A stretch of 12,955 nucleotides of DNA from CAYSVN01 sp964434585 (GTDB taxonomy: Bacteria; Patescibacteriota; Gracilibacteria; Peribacterales; Peribacteraceae). Made by a program: the position numbers and the translations under genes. Under the pieces are notes generated by a model. The model did not search any database, was not told the origin of the DNA, and saw nothing but the letters and a program-made list of their open reading frames with translations. Shown piece by piece: positions 1 through 7,548 of this stretch. Numbering within the stretch: the stretch's first letter is position 1; each line of letters opens with the position of its first letter. The stretch covers positions 1-12,955 of the forward strand of contig CAYSVN010000032.1 in NCBI GenBank assembly GCA_964434585.1, read 5' to 3'.

Positions 1-573
1 GAAGACACGCGTGTAACTGGGAAGCTGTTGCAATTATTAGAGCTCCCTAAAAAACCACTTACTAGCTACCATAGCCATAACCAAACCAAGCGCATTCCAG
101 AAGTACTAGAGCGTTTAAAAAAAGGTGAACACCTGGTATTAGTAAGTGATGCCGGAACCCCTGGTATTTCGGACCCTGGTAATTTAGTAGTAAGCGCTGT
201 GCAAAATGCTGACCTAGAGCTAGAAGTACTACCTGGCGCCAGTGCCATGCTCGCTGCCTTAAGCGTTGCTGGCCTACCTATACACCGCTTTACCTACCTT
301 GGTTTTTTACCCATGAAAAAAGGTCGTAAAAAAATGTTAGCTAGTATTAAAGACTCCCCTTACCCTACTTGTTTTTTTGAGTCTGTCCACCGGATAGAAA
401 AATGCTTAAGCGAACTTGGAACACTGCTAGCAGACGAACCAGAACGGATTGTGGTAGTTGCGCGTGAGTTAACAAAGCTGCACGAAGACGTTATTCGTAC
501 CACTGCAGATAAATTACCGGAACTTGCAACCAGTATTAAAAAGAAAGGTGAGTTTGTGGTAGTGGTGGGATAG
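1..573 (+). CDS. rsmI: 16S rRNA (cytidine-1402-2'-O)-methyltransferase RsmI, 5'-truncated by the window edge
   Basis: The frame is open from base 1, so the gene begins outside the window; 190 residues are visible and about 35-40 N-terminal residues should be missing. RsmI is a SAM-dependent tetrapyrrole-methylase-fold enzyme that 2'-O-methylates C1402 in the decoding centre of 16S rRNA. Visible family signatures are EDTRVT at the first residues, the glycine-rich SAM loop SDAGTPGISDPG (residues 49-60 of the visible part), PGASAMLAAL (78-87), the FFESVHRI block (about 125-132) and ARELTKLHEDVI (154-165). The protein stops right after the GEFVVVV strand, so the C-terminal helical domain seen in E. 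coli-length RsmI (286 aa) is absent; short versions are common in small-genome lineages. The first in-frame start codon in the window (TTG at 28) is internal and should not be used. Confidence 0.94.
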   Translation, partial: EDTRVTGKLLQLLELPKKPLTSYHSHNQTKRIPEVLERLKKGEHLVLVSDAGTPGISDPGNLVVSAVQNADLELEVLPGASAMLAALSVAGLPIHRFTYLGFLPMKKGRKKMLASIKDSPYPTCFFESVHRIEKCLSELGTLLADEPERIVVVARELTKLHEDVIRTTADKLPELATSIKKKGEFVVVVG

Positions 574-583
574 TTTTTGATAA

Positions 584-611
584 TTGACATTATTTTATTT
601 TATGTTATTAT
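584..611 (+). promoter_or_regulatory. Possible sigma-70 promoter for the 710-1090 gene
   Basis: TTGACA (584-589) is followed after 16 nt by TATTAT (606-611), which predicts a start near 618 and a leader of about 90 nt. The leader contains a small CCACT/AGTGG hairpin. The region is AT-rich, so a chance -10 match is possible, but the -35 box is perfect. Confidence 0.45.
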
Positions 612-709
612 TAATTCACTACTCTCACAAGTAACAGATTAACAATGCTGCCACTTGGAGTGGTACGAGTTGTTGATCTTTTAAATCTTAAGCTTAAAAA
701 GGGCTTGTT

Positions 710-1090
710 ATGGACTTTATTTCTAGCATCGTTTTTATTGTTATTTTCATTTTTGCTGGAGTTGTGTTTTATGCGATTTCATCTCGAGATAGCAGAATTC
801 ATGGCCTGCAAAAAGAATTGAAAGAGAACCAAGCTTTCTTGATTGATTATATCGGTCGCGGCTATGGGGACATCGAACCGAGACACATGCGTGCCTTGGT
901 TGAGAAATTTGGTAAAAATATCATTTCTAACAAATATGAAAGGTGGCACCGATCTTTTTGCGTGCAAGCCGAACAGGCTCACAAAAACTACAAGGATGAA
1001 TATCGGGCTCAGATCCAAGAGTGGATGGAAGTTGAGACTGATGAAGCCATGCTAAAAGACTTAAGGTTATACCTTAAGAAAATGGCCTAA
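710..1090 (+). CDS. Small single-pass membrane protein, function unknown
   Basis: This 126-residue protein is not recognised. Residues about 4-24 (ISSIVFIVIFIFAGVVFYAI) form a hydrophobic segment, followed by SSRDSR, so it is probably anchored with the remainder in the cytoplasm. Residues 30-126 are soluble, charged and largely helical in appearance, ending in LRLYLKKMA. The motif YIGRGYGDIEPRHMRALVEK (about 47-66) stands out as a possible turn between helices. The ATG at 710 follows AAAAAGGG at 7-14 nt upstream, a weak ribosome binding site. The gene has its own likely promoter (584-611) and a strong terminator 21 nt after the stop, so it appears monocistronic. Its base composition is slightly more balanced than that of the AT-rich neighbours. 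It faces the convergent M23 gene. Confidence 0.72.
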   Translation: MDFISSIVFIVIFIFAGVVFYAISSRDSRIHGLQKELKENQAFLIDYIGRGYGDIEPRHMRALVEKFGKNIISNKYERWHRSFCVQAEQAHKNYKDEYRAQIQEWMEVETDEAMLKDLRLYLKKMA

Positions 1091-1110
1091 GATTTAACAG
1101 CAACTCAAAT

Positions 1111-1137
1111 GCCCAGCCGAAAGGACTGGGCTTTTTT
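1111..1137 (+). terminator. Rho-independent terminator of the 710-1090 gene
   Basis: GCCCAG (1111-1116) pairs with CTGGGC (1126-1131). An inner CC/GG pair closes a GAAA tetraloop, with A1125 bulged. Six T residues (1132-1137) follow on the plus strand. On the minus strand, where the M23 gene ends at 1140, the same hairpin has no U-tract, so it serves the plus-strand gene best. Confidence 0.88.
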
Positions 1138-1139
1138 AT

Positions 1140-2762
1140 CTACTCTGCACTGGCATACATGTTTGGTAGTAAACGACGAGGGTTAATATGCTGTCCATCT
1201 TTAAACATTTCGAAGTGTAGGTGGGCTCCGGTTGTCATTTGCCCTGCACCCCATGTACCAGGCGTTCCCCCACTGCGGGCAATAATATCGCCTTTTTTAA
1301 CAAGTGTTCCTGGTGGCACTAGCATTTGGTATAAGTGTCCATAAAGACTTGCATAATTACCATGGCCAATAAGCATATAGCTATAACCATGCTGTCCGCC
1401 ATCACGCGTGGTGTATACAATGCCGTCTGCTACGGCGCGAACTGCAGTATATTGTGGCACAGCAATGTCCATAGCGTTGTGTGGAACACCAAATAAACGT
1501 TGGTACGAAAGCGACCTAAATTCAGCAGACACTGGTCCATGTACTGGCCAAATAAAATCTGCATCGTTATCAAATAAAAAAATATCGGTCTCTAGCTCTC
1601 TTAACATGCTGTCTTCTAACCCTGTATCCCTAAAGGAAAGTTCCTTACCCTTACTACCCTGTGAGGCCTCGAAGGCAGACATTTCTTTTTGCAACTGCAA
1701 CACTTCACCGCGAATGCTGGCGGCAATATCTGCTACCTCATTTACACGAGATTTTAACGTTAATAACTCTTCGCGCGCTTTGGCATATTCTGGTTGCAAT
1801 TCTAAAATTTCAGCTTCTATGTTGGCTAGATTTTTTTTACGCAGCTCGTAAAGTACTGGACGGTCTTGCAAGGATTCAACATGATAAAGTAGCTCTTCGC
1901 GCACACGGTGCATAGCGCGGTTATAAATAGAATACTCAACAGCGTCACCCAGTGAACCCTGTAGTGCAAACTGAATGCCGCGCGGCACTTTGCTAGGGCC
2001 AACATTATAAATAGCTGATTCTTGCTGATAAATATGTCGAACAAACTCTGCTAAAGCCTCTTTTTGCTCTTCTAAATGTTGGCGAGCATCTGGAGAAGCG
2101 TGTAATTTTAAATTATTTTTATCTTCGAGAGCTTTAATTTCATCTTCTAGCTCAAAAATAAGTCTTTGCTCCTGCCTACGCCTTGTCTGAAGTGCAATAT
2201 ACTGGCGCTTAATACGCTCATGACTACGAAATGATACTCGTAAATCTGCCTGTAGACTAAATCCGCTTTTATGTGTGTAGACTGCTTGCTGTAATGTGTT
2301 TTCTAAATCTTCTTGAAACTCTTCGCGAATAGCTTCCCTTTCTAACTTTACAGGAACTGCTGTTTTTAAGAGCACTTCTACCTTTCTAGCTTCTTGCATT
2401 TCTTTTCTTTGAGCTTCTCTTTCTGCAACGGCGGCTGCAGCATCTGCCATTTTTTTCTCTTCAATACGCTCGGCAACCGTTATTTTAATTGGTTGGTCTA
2501 CTGGTATTATTTCTCCGGTAATACTTTGCCACATTTCTACACCATTTATAACTACCTTCGTTCGTAGATGTGCAACATCTGCCTCTGTTAATACTATTAC
2601 TACAGGCTCGGGCTCAACAATAGGCTCTAATTCGTCAGCAGTAAGTTCTGGCTCATTAGCAAGCTCTGGTTCGGCAGTAGCTTCTGGCACAGGTAGTGCA
2701 TGAATATCTAATGCACTTGTTAAACAAGCAACTGTTACCAATAATACTACTATTTTTTTCAT
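1140..2762 (-). CDS. Secreted coiled-coil M23 (LytM/EnvC-like) peptidoglycan peptidase
   Basis: This 540-residue protein begins with a signal peptide (MKKIVVLLVTVACLTSALDI, cleavage near ALP, residues 22-24). A Pro/Glu-rich stretch (24-57) follows, then long charged coiled-coil helices (about 95-250 and 280-365). The C-terminal M23 metallopeptidase domain occupies about 404-534. All zinc and catalytic residues of the family are visible: H428 and D432 (PHNAMD), H476 (YGHL), and H514/H516 (GAHLHFE). M23 enzymes cut peptide cross-links in peptidoglycan; the coiled-coil plus LytM order is that of EnvC-type division hydrolase activators, but here the metal site is intact, so it is probably an active enzyme. 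Its ATG overlaps the upstream gene's TGA by 4 nt (ATGA, 2759-2762) and no Shine-Dalgarno precedes it, which suggests translational coupling. Alternative: a sporulation- or uptake-type M23 with a different division role. Confidence 0.92.
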   Translation of the reverse strand: MKKIVVLLVTVACLTSALDIHALPVPEATAEPELANEPELTADELEPIVEPEPVVIVLTEADVAHLRTKVVINGVEMWQSITGEIIPVDQPIKITVAERIEEKKMADAAAAVAEREAQRKEMQEARKVEVLLKTAVPVKLEREAIREEFQEDLENTLQQAVYTHKSGFSLQADLRVSFRSHERIKRQYIALQTRRRQEQRLIFELEDEIKALEDKNNLKLHASPDARQHLEEQKEALAEFVRHIYQQESAIYNVGPSKVPRGIQFALQGSLGDAVEYSIYNRAMHRVREELLYHVESLQDRPVLYELRKKNLANIEAEILELQPEYAKAREELLTLKSRVNEVADIAASIRGEVLQLQKEMSAFEASQGSKGKELSFRDTGLEDSMLRELETDIFLFDNDADFIWPVHGPVSAEFRSLSYQRLFGVPHNAMDIAVPQYTAVRAVADGIVYTTRDGGQHGYSYMLIGHGNYASLYGHLYQMLVPPGTLVKKGDIIARSGGTPGTWGAGQMTTGAHLHFEMFKDGQHINPRRLLPNMYASAE

Positions 2763-4126
2763 GATGTGCGCATAAAACGACGAACGCTAACCATGCCAGC
2801 TACTGCGCCACTTAAAATAAGTAACCATGCTAATTGGCCTGGTCCACTACTGTTAAGGTTAGAGTTTTTTGGTGGACGTGCCTGACTTGTAACCGAAGCT
2901 GTTAATGGCAATGTGGCGGCAACGCTATGTAAATTGGCGCGCATTTCTTCTGGAATTTCCACCACTTGTTTAAACGCGCTGCTTGCTACCACTTCTCCAC
3001 TTTCGGTTAACATTTCTACACGAATGGTTACTTCTCCTGGAGTAAGCCCTTCTAACCTTACACCTGGTAGGTCTGGGCTTAGTTCTTCGCTACTTTTAAA
3101 GTGTACGCCATTATCGCGAGAATGACTTACAATAACGGCTGTAATATCTTCACGATCTTTTACCCACCTTACCACTAAGTCTGCCAGTAAAGGATTTTTT
3201 ACAATTAACTCTGTTTTTACTTCAATATCATCATAAATAACTTCTGGAACTACTGGCTCTGGTGGAGCTGGTGGAGCTTGCGATGAAGATGAAGAACTAG
3301 CCGCTGGCTCTGGCACCTCTGCAGATACCTCATCCGAACCCTGGAATAAAATTGTCGTTGCATCTGACAGACCTGCCCCATTAACAGAAACTAAACCTGG
3401 CTGCATTTCTAATCTATAAACAACTCCTTCTGTTTGCGGCTCAGTTGTAATGGTTAATACATTACCGTTCGCACTCATGGTTACAATGTCTAGTGGCACA
3501 TCTTTACTCTTAATACTTACAATACTACTAGCTATAGAACTAGCATCAATATTTTCTGAAAATAAAGCGTTAAGCGTTGTATTGTTAATAACTAACACTT
3601 CATTTAATTGTAAATTTTGTACTGCTGGCTCAGGAATTTTTACTTCTGGCTTTGGTGGCAATTGTGGACCAACAAACCCTTTTGGCTCCTCGGCAAGCTC
3701 TGGAGCCACTCTTTCTAGCGGTGGCATTGCTACTGGTGCAACTACATTCGTATTTTCATCGTTTTTTGTTACATTAATAGTAGCTTCTGCCGTAAAGTTT
3801 GTGGTTTCATCACCTTCACTATCTAATGTTAACACTGCTACATGTAGTGTACTGTAACCTTCTAAAAAATCAGCTGGTAGCACCTTCGACGTTGCACTTG
3901 TTTCTGTACGCAGGTAATCCTCAAAATAACCATTACTAGCAATAATAGAATCTTCTGCACCAGACCAGTAAAGCGTATAAGCACTGGCACCTTCTACAGC
4001 TGTCCAGCTTACCTCCACTCCATTTGCGGTATTTTTCAACATCACTTCGCTAGGCGCAGGCAACTCTGCTGCTACCGTAAAGGGTAATAGTAATAATCCT
4101 GTTAATAGACTCAGTATTGTTTTCAT
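2759..4126 (-). CDS. Secreted FN3/Ig-like surface protein with C-terminal membrane anchor
   Basis: This 455-residue protein has a signal peptide (1-20, ending FTVAA). A fibronectin type III-like domain (about 22-119, with VEVSWTAVEGASAYTLYW) follows, then a Pro-rich linker (130-168). Residues about 170-263 look like a bacterial Ig-like (Big_5/SbsA) domain, with LFSENID and VVYRLEMQPGLVSVNGAGL. A Ser/Pro linker containing six consecutive serines (277-282) precedes a second FN3-like region (about 300-391). The C-terminus has a hydrophobic segment (about 432-447, LAWLLILSGAVAGMVS) followed by RRFMRTS, consistent with an anchor whose tail is cytoplasmic. It is first in an operon with the M23 peptidase and probably displays binding domains outside the membrane, perhaps positioning the hydrolase. 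The domain names rest on motif resemblance; the binding partner is unknown. Confidence 0.85.
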   Translation of the reverse strand: MKTILSLLTGLLLLPFTVAAELPAPSEVMLKNTANGVEVSWTAVEGASAYTLYWSGAEDSIIASNGYFEDYLRTETSATSKVLPADFLEGYSTLHVAVLTLDSEGDETTNFTAEATINVTKNDENTNVVAPVAMPPLERVAPELAEEPKGFVGPQLPPKPEVKIPEPAVQNLQLNEVLVINNTTLNALFSENIDASSIASSIVSIKSKDVPLDIVTMSANGNVLTITTEPQTEGVVYRLEMQPGLVSVNGAGLSDATTILFQGSDEVSAEVPEPAASSSSSSQAPPAPPEPVVPEVIYDDIEVKTELIVKNPLLADLVVRWVKDREDITAVIVSHSRDNGVHFKSSEELSPDLPGVRLEGLTPGEVTIRVEMLTESGEVVASSAFKQVVEIPEEMRANLHSVAATLPLTASVTSQARPPKNSNLNSSGPGQLAWLLILSGAVAGMVSVRRFMRTS

Positions 4127-4167
4127 GTGGGTTTTTGTGTGGAATATTTTTATTAATGTATCAGGCT

Positions 4168-4173
4168 ATTATA
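4168..4173 (-). promoter_or_regulatory. Extended -10 promoter for the FN3-M23 operon
   Basis: On the minus strand TGCTATAAT contains a perfect -10 (plus 4168-4173) with the extended TG. No convincing -35 lies 16-18 nt upstream. Predicted start about 4161, giving a ~35-nt leader without a Shine-Dalgarno. The same TGCTATAAT occurs before the channel gene at 7540-7548. Confidence 0.6.
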
Positions 4174-4278
4174 GCATAAAAGTAAGATTTATGTGACGGA
4201 GAGAAGTTGCTATTTTATTTAAATAGTATTGTAGTTATATTTTACCATTTTTAAATATCCACATACTTAACCTCCTCT

Positions 4279-4327
4279 ACTTTTTTGTAACCAATCCATC
4301 GACAAGCTCAGGAGTACACAAAAAAGT
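4279..4327 (-). repeat. Hairpin repeat copy A inside 10-bp A/T arms (possible bidirectional terminator)
   Basis: ACTTTTTTGT (4279-4288) and ACAAAAAAGT (4318-4327) are perfect 10-bp inverted repeats. Between them, on the minus strand, lies the core CCTGAGCTTGTCGATGG (plus 4296-4312), the most divergent member of the window's repeat family: its inner TCC/GGA arms pair around a T-T mismatch. The T-rich and A-rich outer arms give a hairpin that ends in a T-run on either strand, as in bidirectional terminators. Confidence 0.6.
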
Positions 4328-4441
4328 TTCGCACATGACAATTTTTCGCAGGTGGTTTATTCCAAGTCGTTTGCTATCCTTCTTCGGCGGATGGCCGCTC
4401 ACTCCTTTGGAAACCACGCAACTCAAAATTCACAGTGCGAA
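4328..4441. repeat. Imperfect ~114-bp inverted repeat
   Basis: The left arm (4328-4365) and right arm (4407-4441) are related as inverted copies with small gaps: TTCGCAC/GTGCGAA (4328-4334 with 4435-4441), AATTTT/AAAATT (4340-4345 with 4425-4430), GTGGTTT/AAACCAC (4352-4358 with 4411-4417), and CCAA/TTGG at the inner edge. The central ~41 nt contain a small CGGC/GCCG stem. This could be a decayed MITE-like element or a folded RNA; no coding content is seen. Confidence 0.55.
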
Positions 4442-4477
4442 TATTGTGTAGGTTAATTTATGACAAACCATGTTTGC

Positions 4478-4495
4478 CCTTCGACTACGCTCAGG
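4478..4495 (-). repeat. Hairpin repeat copy B
   Basis: On the minus strand: CCTGAGCGTAGTCGAAGG. The constant core GAGCGTAGTCGA is framed by CCT/AGG arms, with one further T-G wobble outside. It is one of six related copies in the window. Confidence 0.75.
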
Positions 4496-4526
4496 ATAGC
4501 AAGTATTTAACGAAGTGTTGTGCAGT

Positions 4527-4544
4527 GGTGAGCGTAGCCGAACC
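4527..4544 (+). repeat. Hairpin repeat copy C, arms changed in a compensatory way
   Basis: Plus strand GGTGAGCGTAGCCGAACC. The core matches copies B and F, but the arms are GGT/ACC (extended by T4526-A4545) instead of CCT/AGG. Both sides changed together, so pairing is kept. Confidence 0.75.
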
Positions 4545-4659
4545 ATGCTCTGTGAACGGAGAAGTCGATCGCTTAATTGCCCGAAACAAGGGCGTCCGAT
4601 AAATAAAAGAGATAGGTTTTATAGACTTTGACGTGAACAGGTAGTACAACACGAGAGGT

Positions 4660-4676
4660 ACTGAGCTTGTCGAAGT
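4660..4676 (+). repeat. Hairpin repeat copy D
   Basis: Plus strand ACTGAGCTTGTCGAAGT. It has the 11-nt core variant GAGCTTGTCGA, shared with copy A, and arms TACT/AGTA (4659-4662 with 4674-4677). This is a third arm sequence that still pairs perfectly. Confidence 0.72.
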
Positions 4677-4703
4677 ATTGTTTGCCATGATTTTTTTGGT
4701 TCG

Positions 4704-4741
4704 TTTTTGTACCATCCTACCGGCAGGCAGGTCGACAAAAA
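4704..4741 (-). terminator. Stem-loop just downstream of valS, possible transcript 3' end
   Basis: As minus-strand RNA, CCUGCC and GGUAGG (plus 4716-4731) form a six-pair stem with one G-U wobble and a UGCC loop; on the plus strand the same position is an A-C mismatch, so the fold favours the valS transcript. Outer TTTTTGT/ACAAAAA arms (4704-4710 and 4735-4741) can extend it. It begins 8 nt after the valS stop. No U-tract follows the GC stem, so terminator function is uncertain. Confidence 0.4.
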
Positions 4742-4748
4742 GTAATAA

Positions 4749-7412
4749 CTAACTCTGCAATCTCTCTAAAATTTTACCAAGCTTATCCTGAGCTTCTTGC
4801 ATTTTTGCGCGCTCCCTTGCTACTACAGCTTCGGGTGCATTTGCTACAAACTGCTTATTACTTAACTTGCCTTCTACAGATTTAATATACTTTTCTAGAT
4901 TTTCTTTTTCCGCATTAAGCGCAGCAGTTTCTGCTTCTGGATCAATTAAATCACCTAAGTGCACATGAACTTCTACGTTCTTTAAAAATACACTATAGTC
5001 TGTTTTTTCTGGCGTAAATTTATCAGATAGCTGAACCTCTGTTACACGACCCATGCGTACAATATGTACTGACTCTTCTTGTATAACTTTTTTATACATT
5101 GGGCTTACAATTGTAATACTAGGTTTTTCGCTTGGTGGAATGTTTTGCTCTGCTTTTACCTTACGAATAGCAGAAATTACCTCTTTTAATACTTGATATT
5201 CAGCAGTGCCTCCTTCGTCTCCGCTCAGGATGACATTGCTTGTTGGCCAAGGAGTTTTAATCAGCAATTCACTACCTTCTTGCGATACCATCTTCCAAAT
5301 TTCTTCGGTTACAAATGGGCAATAAGGATGCAGTAACGTTAAAATTGTTCGCAGTACATGTAGTAACACTGTAATATTTGCACTTCCTTTGCTTAATTCT
5401 AGGTACCAGTCACAAAACTCTTCCCATACAAAACTGTAAAGACGCTCACCTACTTCGCTAAGGCGGTAACTTTCTACGCCACTTGTTACATCGGTAATTA
5501 AACGATCAAGTTCAATAAGAATTGCCTTATCAGCCAGGCTTAAATTACTATTATCACCCTGGAGTGCTGCTATATTTCTTGGGTCTACCTCTGCCTGCTC
5601 ACACTGCATTAATACAAAGCGACTAGCATTCCACAGCTTATTGATAAAGTTACGGTAACCAGCGATTTTTTCTTGATCAATACGCATATCGTTACCTGGT
5701 GTTTGGCCTACAATCATACTTAAACGCAAGGCGTCTGCACCAAATTCAGGAATAACTTCAAGCGGGTTAATCATTGTTTTAGGTTTTGATTTACTCATTT
5801 TAGCACCATCTTTTGTACGCACCATTCCATGCAAATATACGGTCTTAAATGGAATTTGCTTCGTGGCGTACGTTGTCATTAAAATCATGCGCGCCACCCA
5901 AAAGAAAATAATATCGTAACCTGTTTCCATTACCTGGGTAGGATGGAATTTTTGAAAATCAGGACTTTGCTCTAGTAACTGCTTTAGTGTTAACTCTGGG
6001 CTATTCATTAATGCTGGGTCAATTAGCGTACTCCAGGTCCAAAGTGCAGAACTAAACCAGGTATCAAGCGTGTCGTTATCTTGTATCCAACCTTCGCCTG
6101 GTGAATCTGCTTGCACTTTTATTTTACCATTGCTATACCAAGCTGGCACACGGTGCCCCCACCAAATTTGGCGTGAAACACACCAATCTCGCAGATTATC
6201 AATCCAGGCAAAATAGGTTTTTTCGAATCGATTTGGAACAATCTCGATATCACCACTACGAATAACATCTTGCATAATTTCTTTTAAGCTCATATCGGCA
6301 TTTTTCCACTCCACAACTGGTTTGTTTACATCAATAAACCACTGCTCTTTAACTTGTGGTTCTATTATTCCTTTTCCACGGCTATTTAATGCCACGCTAT
6401 GTACGTAGTCTTCATTAATTGATACTACTAAGCCTTTTGCTTGTAGCTTTTCTACAATTAGCGGACGAGCTTTTTTAATATGCATGCCGGCAAATTCATC
6501 CGCAATTTCTAACAGCTTGCCATCCCAATCAATAATCTGCTCTATAGCTAAATCGTGTTTTTTTGCTAAATCAAAATCGATTGCACTGTGCCATGGGGTA
6601 ATAGTCATTGCTCCGGTGCCCATTTCTGGGTCTGCGGCTTCGTCTTTAATTAATGTTGCAGTAATGGGTCCATTTATCCACTCTACTTCAAATGTTTGGC
6701 GGTGTTCATACTGACTATATCGTTCGTCATCTGGATGTACGACAATAATTTTATCGGCAAACTTTGTTTCTGGCCGCACGGTACCAATTTCAAACGGACC
6801 ATATTTAAACGTGTAAAAAGGATCTTTAACCTCTTTATGCTCCACTTCATCATCCGAAACAGTGGTTTGTAAATTAGGGTCCCAGTTTACACTGCGGTTT
6901 CCACGATACAACAGTCCGTCGTTAAACATGCTTGTAAACACCTCGTTTACACAACGGTTAAGCATTGGGTCCATCGTGTAACGTTCGCGAGACCAATCGC
7001 AACTACTACCCATTTTACGTACTTGGCCTCGAATAGTACCACGACTACCTTCTACAAAGCTGGCAATTTCTTTTAGCAATCCTTCACGGCCTAACTCTTC
7101 ACGTGGGTCCTTCATTCCTTCTTCTTGTAATTTTTTAATCACACGGCTTTCGGTGGCAATCGACGCATGGTCAGTGCCAGGAATCCATAGTGCCTCTTTG
7201 CCATTCATGCGGGCAAATCGAGTAAAAATATCTTCTAATGCTAACATTACTGCGTGACCCAGGTGTAATTGCCCAGTGGCGTTTGGTGGTGGCATTGCAA
7301 TGGTAAATGGTGGCTTATTAGAATTTACATCTGCAATAAAGGCGCCACTGTCCTCCCAAAGTTTGTAAATATCATCTTCGACATTGGCCGCGTTGTAAGC
7401 TTTTTTTAGCAT
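4749..7412 (-). CDS. valS: Valyl-tRNA synthetase
   Basis: This full-length class Ia aminoacyl-tRNA synthetase of 887 residues charges tRNA-Val with valine at the cost of ATP. The HIGH-type motif is HLGH (50-53) in PPPNATGQLHLGHA. The connective editing domain (CP1) spans about 200-345, with TVRPETKFAD (211-220) and GTGAMTITPWHS (265-276). CVSRQIWWGHRVPAW (411-425) is the conserved IleRS/ValRS/LeuRS block, and KMSKS lies at 538-542. The anticodon-binding helical domain covers about 595-760, and a coiled-coil tRNA-binding arm typical of ValRS covers about 826-887. The ATG at 7412 has no Shine-Dalgarno; a -10 box sits 6 nt upstream, so the mRNA may be leaderless. Residues about 725-736 (SNVILSGDEGGT) are encoded by a copy of the window's hairpin repeat in the variable linker before VLKEVISAIRKVKAEQNIPP. 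No T-box leader was seen. Confidence 0.98.
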   Translation of the reverse strand: MLKKAYNAANVEDDIYKLWEDSGAFIADVNSNKPPFTIAMPPPNATGQLHLGHAVMLALEDIFTRFARMNGKEALWIPGTDHASIATESRVIKKLQEEGMKDPREELGREGLLKEIASFVEGSRGTIRGQVRKMGSSCDWSRERYTMDPMLNRCVNEVFTSMFNDGLLYRGNRSVNWDPNLQTTVSDDEVEHKEVKDPFYTFKYGPFEIGTVRPETKFADKIIVVHPDDERYSQYEHRQTFEVEWINGPITATLIKDEAADPEMGTGAMTITPWHSAIDFDLAKKHDLAIEQIIDWDGKLLEIADEFAGMHIKKARPLIVEKLQAKGLVVSINEDYVHSVALNSRGKGIIEPQVKEQWFIDVNKPVVEWKNADMSLKEIMQDVIRSGDIEIVPNRFEKTYFAWIDNLRDWCVSRQIWWGHRVPAWYSNGKIKVQADSPGEGWIQDNDTLDTWFSSALWTWSTLIDPALMNSPELTLKQLLEQSPDFQKFHPTQVMETGYDIIFFWVARMILMTTYATKQIPFKTVYLHGMVRTKDGAKMSKSKPKTMINPLEVIPEFGADALRLSMIVGQTPGNDMRIDQEKIAGYRNFINKLWNASRFVLMQCEQAEVDPRNIAALQGDNSNLSLADKAILIELDRLITDVTSGVESYRLSEVGERLYSFVWEEFCDWYLELSKGSANITVLLHVLRTILTLLHPYCPFVTEEIWKMVSQEGSELLIKTPWPTSNVILSGDEGGTAEYQVLKEVISAIRKVKAEQNIPPSEKPSITIVSPMYKKVIQEESVHIVRMGRVTEVQLSDKFTPEKTDYSVFLKNVEVHVHLGDLIDPEAETAALNAEKENLEKYIKSVEGKLSNKQFVANAPEAVVARERAKMQEAQDKLGKILERLQS
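5212..5234 (-). repeat. Hairpin repeat copy E, in frame inside valS
   Basis: The 23-nt stretch matches copy F (8921-8943) at 21 of 23 positions. On the coding strand the core is CCTGAGCGGAGACGAAGG with TCCT/AGGA arms, preceded by GTCAT as in copy F. It is translated as part of VILSGDEGG, keeps the frame, and falls in a part of ValRS that varies among bacteria. This resembles the way Rickettsia palindromic elements sit inside genes. Confidence 0.75.
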
Positions 7413-7418
7413 GACGGT

Positions 7419-7424
7419 AGTATA
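7419..7424 (-). promoter_or_regulatory. Possible -10 box giving a leaderless valS mRNA
   Basis: On the minus strand TATACT (plus 7419-7424) lies 6 nt before the valS ATG, so transcription would begin at or next to the A of ATG. TTTTCA is found 17 nt further upstream as a weak -35. Proof would need a mapped 5' end. Confidence 0.42.
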
Positions 7425-7463
7425 GGTGGATGTAAGTGGTTTGAAAACAACTATTTACCAAAC

Positions 7464-7533
7464 GTTGCAAAGGTTGCAGAAGTTTCAGAAGGATCCCCTT
7501 TTAAACCTTTGCAACCCCTTATACCTCTGCAAC
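7464..7533. repeat. Inverted GTTGCA repeats between divergent valS and channel genes
   Basis: GTTGCAAAGGTT (7464-7475) and AACCTTTGCAAC (7504-7515) are perfect 12-bp inverted repeats 28 nt apart. A second related pair is nested beside them: GTTGCAGAAG (7473-7482) and CCTCTGCAAC (7524-7533). This gives two GTTGCARARG-like motifs per strand in the shared upstream region. It could be an operator for a dimeric regulator controlling both directions, or a cruciform/hairpin; neither is recognised from a known regulon. Confidence 0.6.
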
Positions 7534-7542
7534 ATTTTGTGC

Positions 7543-7548
7543 TATAAT
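7543..7548 (+). promoter_or_regulatory. Extended -10 promoter of the channel gene
   Basis: TGCTATAAT (7540-7548) has a perfect -10 with the extended TG and no clear -35. Predicted start about 7555, only ~4 nt before the ATG at 7559, so the AGAGG at 7551-7555 would hardly be transcribed and the mRNA would be nearly leaderless. Confidence 0.62.

Larger units (their letters stand above)
4127..4748. other. 622-bp gene-free region rich in palindromic repeats
   Basis: No convincing coding sequence lies between the FN3 gene and valS; the only sizeable open frame (minus 4491-4715) runs through two repeat copies and has no ribosome binding site. The stretch holds the FN3 operon promoter, four copies of a short hairpin repeat (starting near 4296, 4478, 4527 and 4660), a ~114-bp imperfect inverted repeat (4328-4441) and a stem-loop immediately after valS (4704-4741). 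It reads as a landing zone for small palindromic elements between convergent or co-directional transcription units. Confidence 0.7.

Noticed and set aside
4491..4715. Minus-strand 74-codon frame between the FN3 gene and valS
   Set aside because: It runs through hairpin repeat copies C and D, has no ribosome binding site and reads as low-complexity Ser/Thr-rich sequence.
4783..4800. CCTGAGCTT near the 3' end of valS as a repeat copy
   Set aside because: Only about 9-10 nt match, there are no paired arms, and the encoded residues fit the normal ValRS coiled-coil arm.
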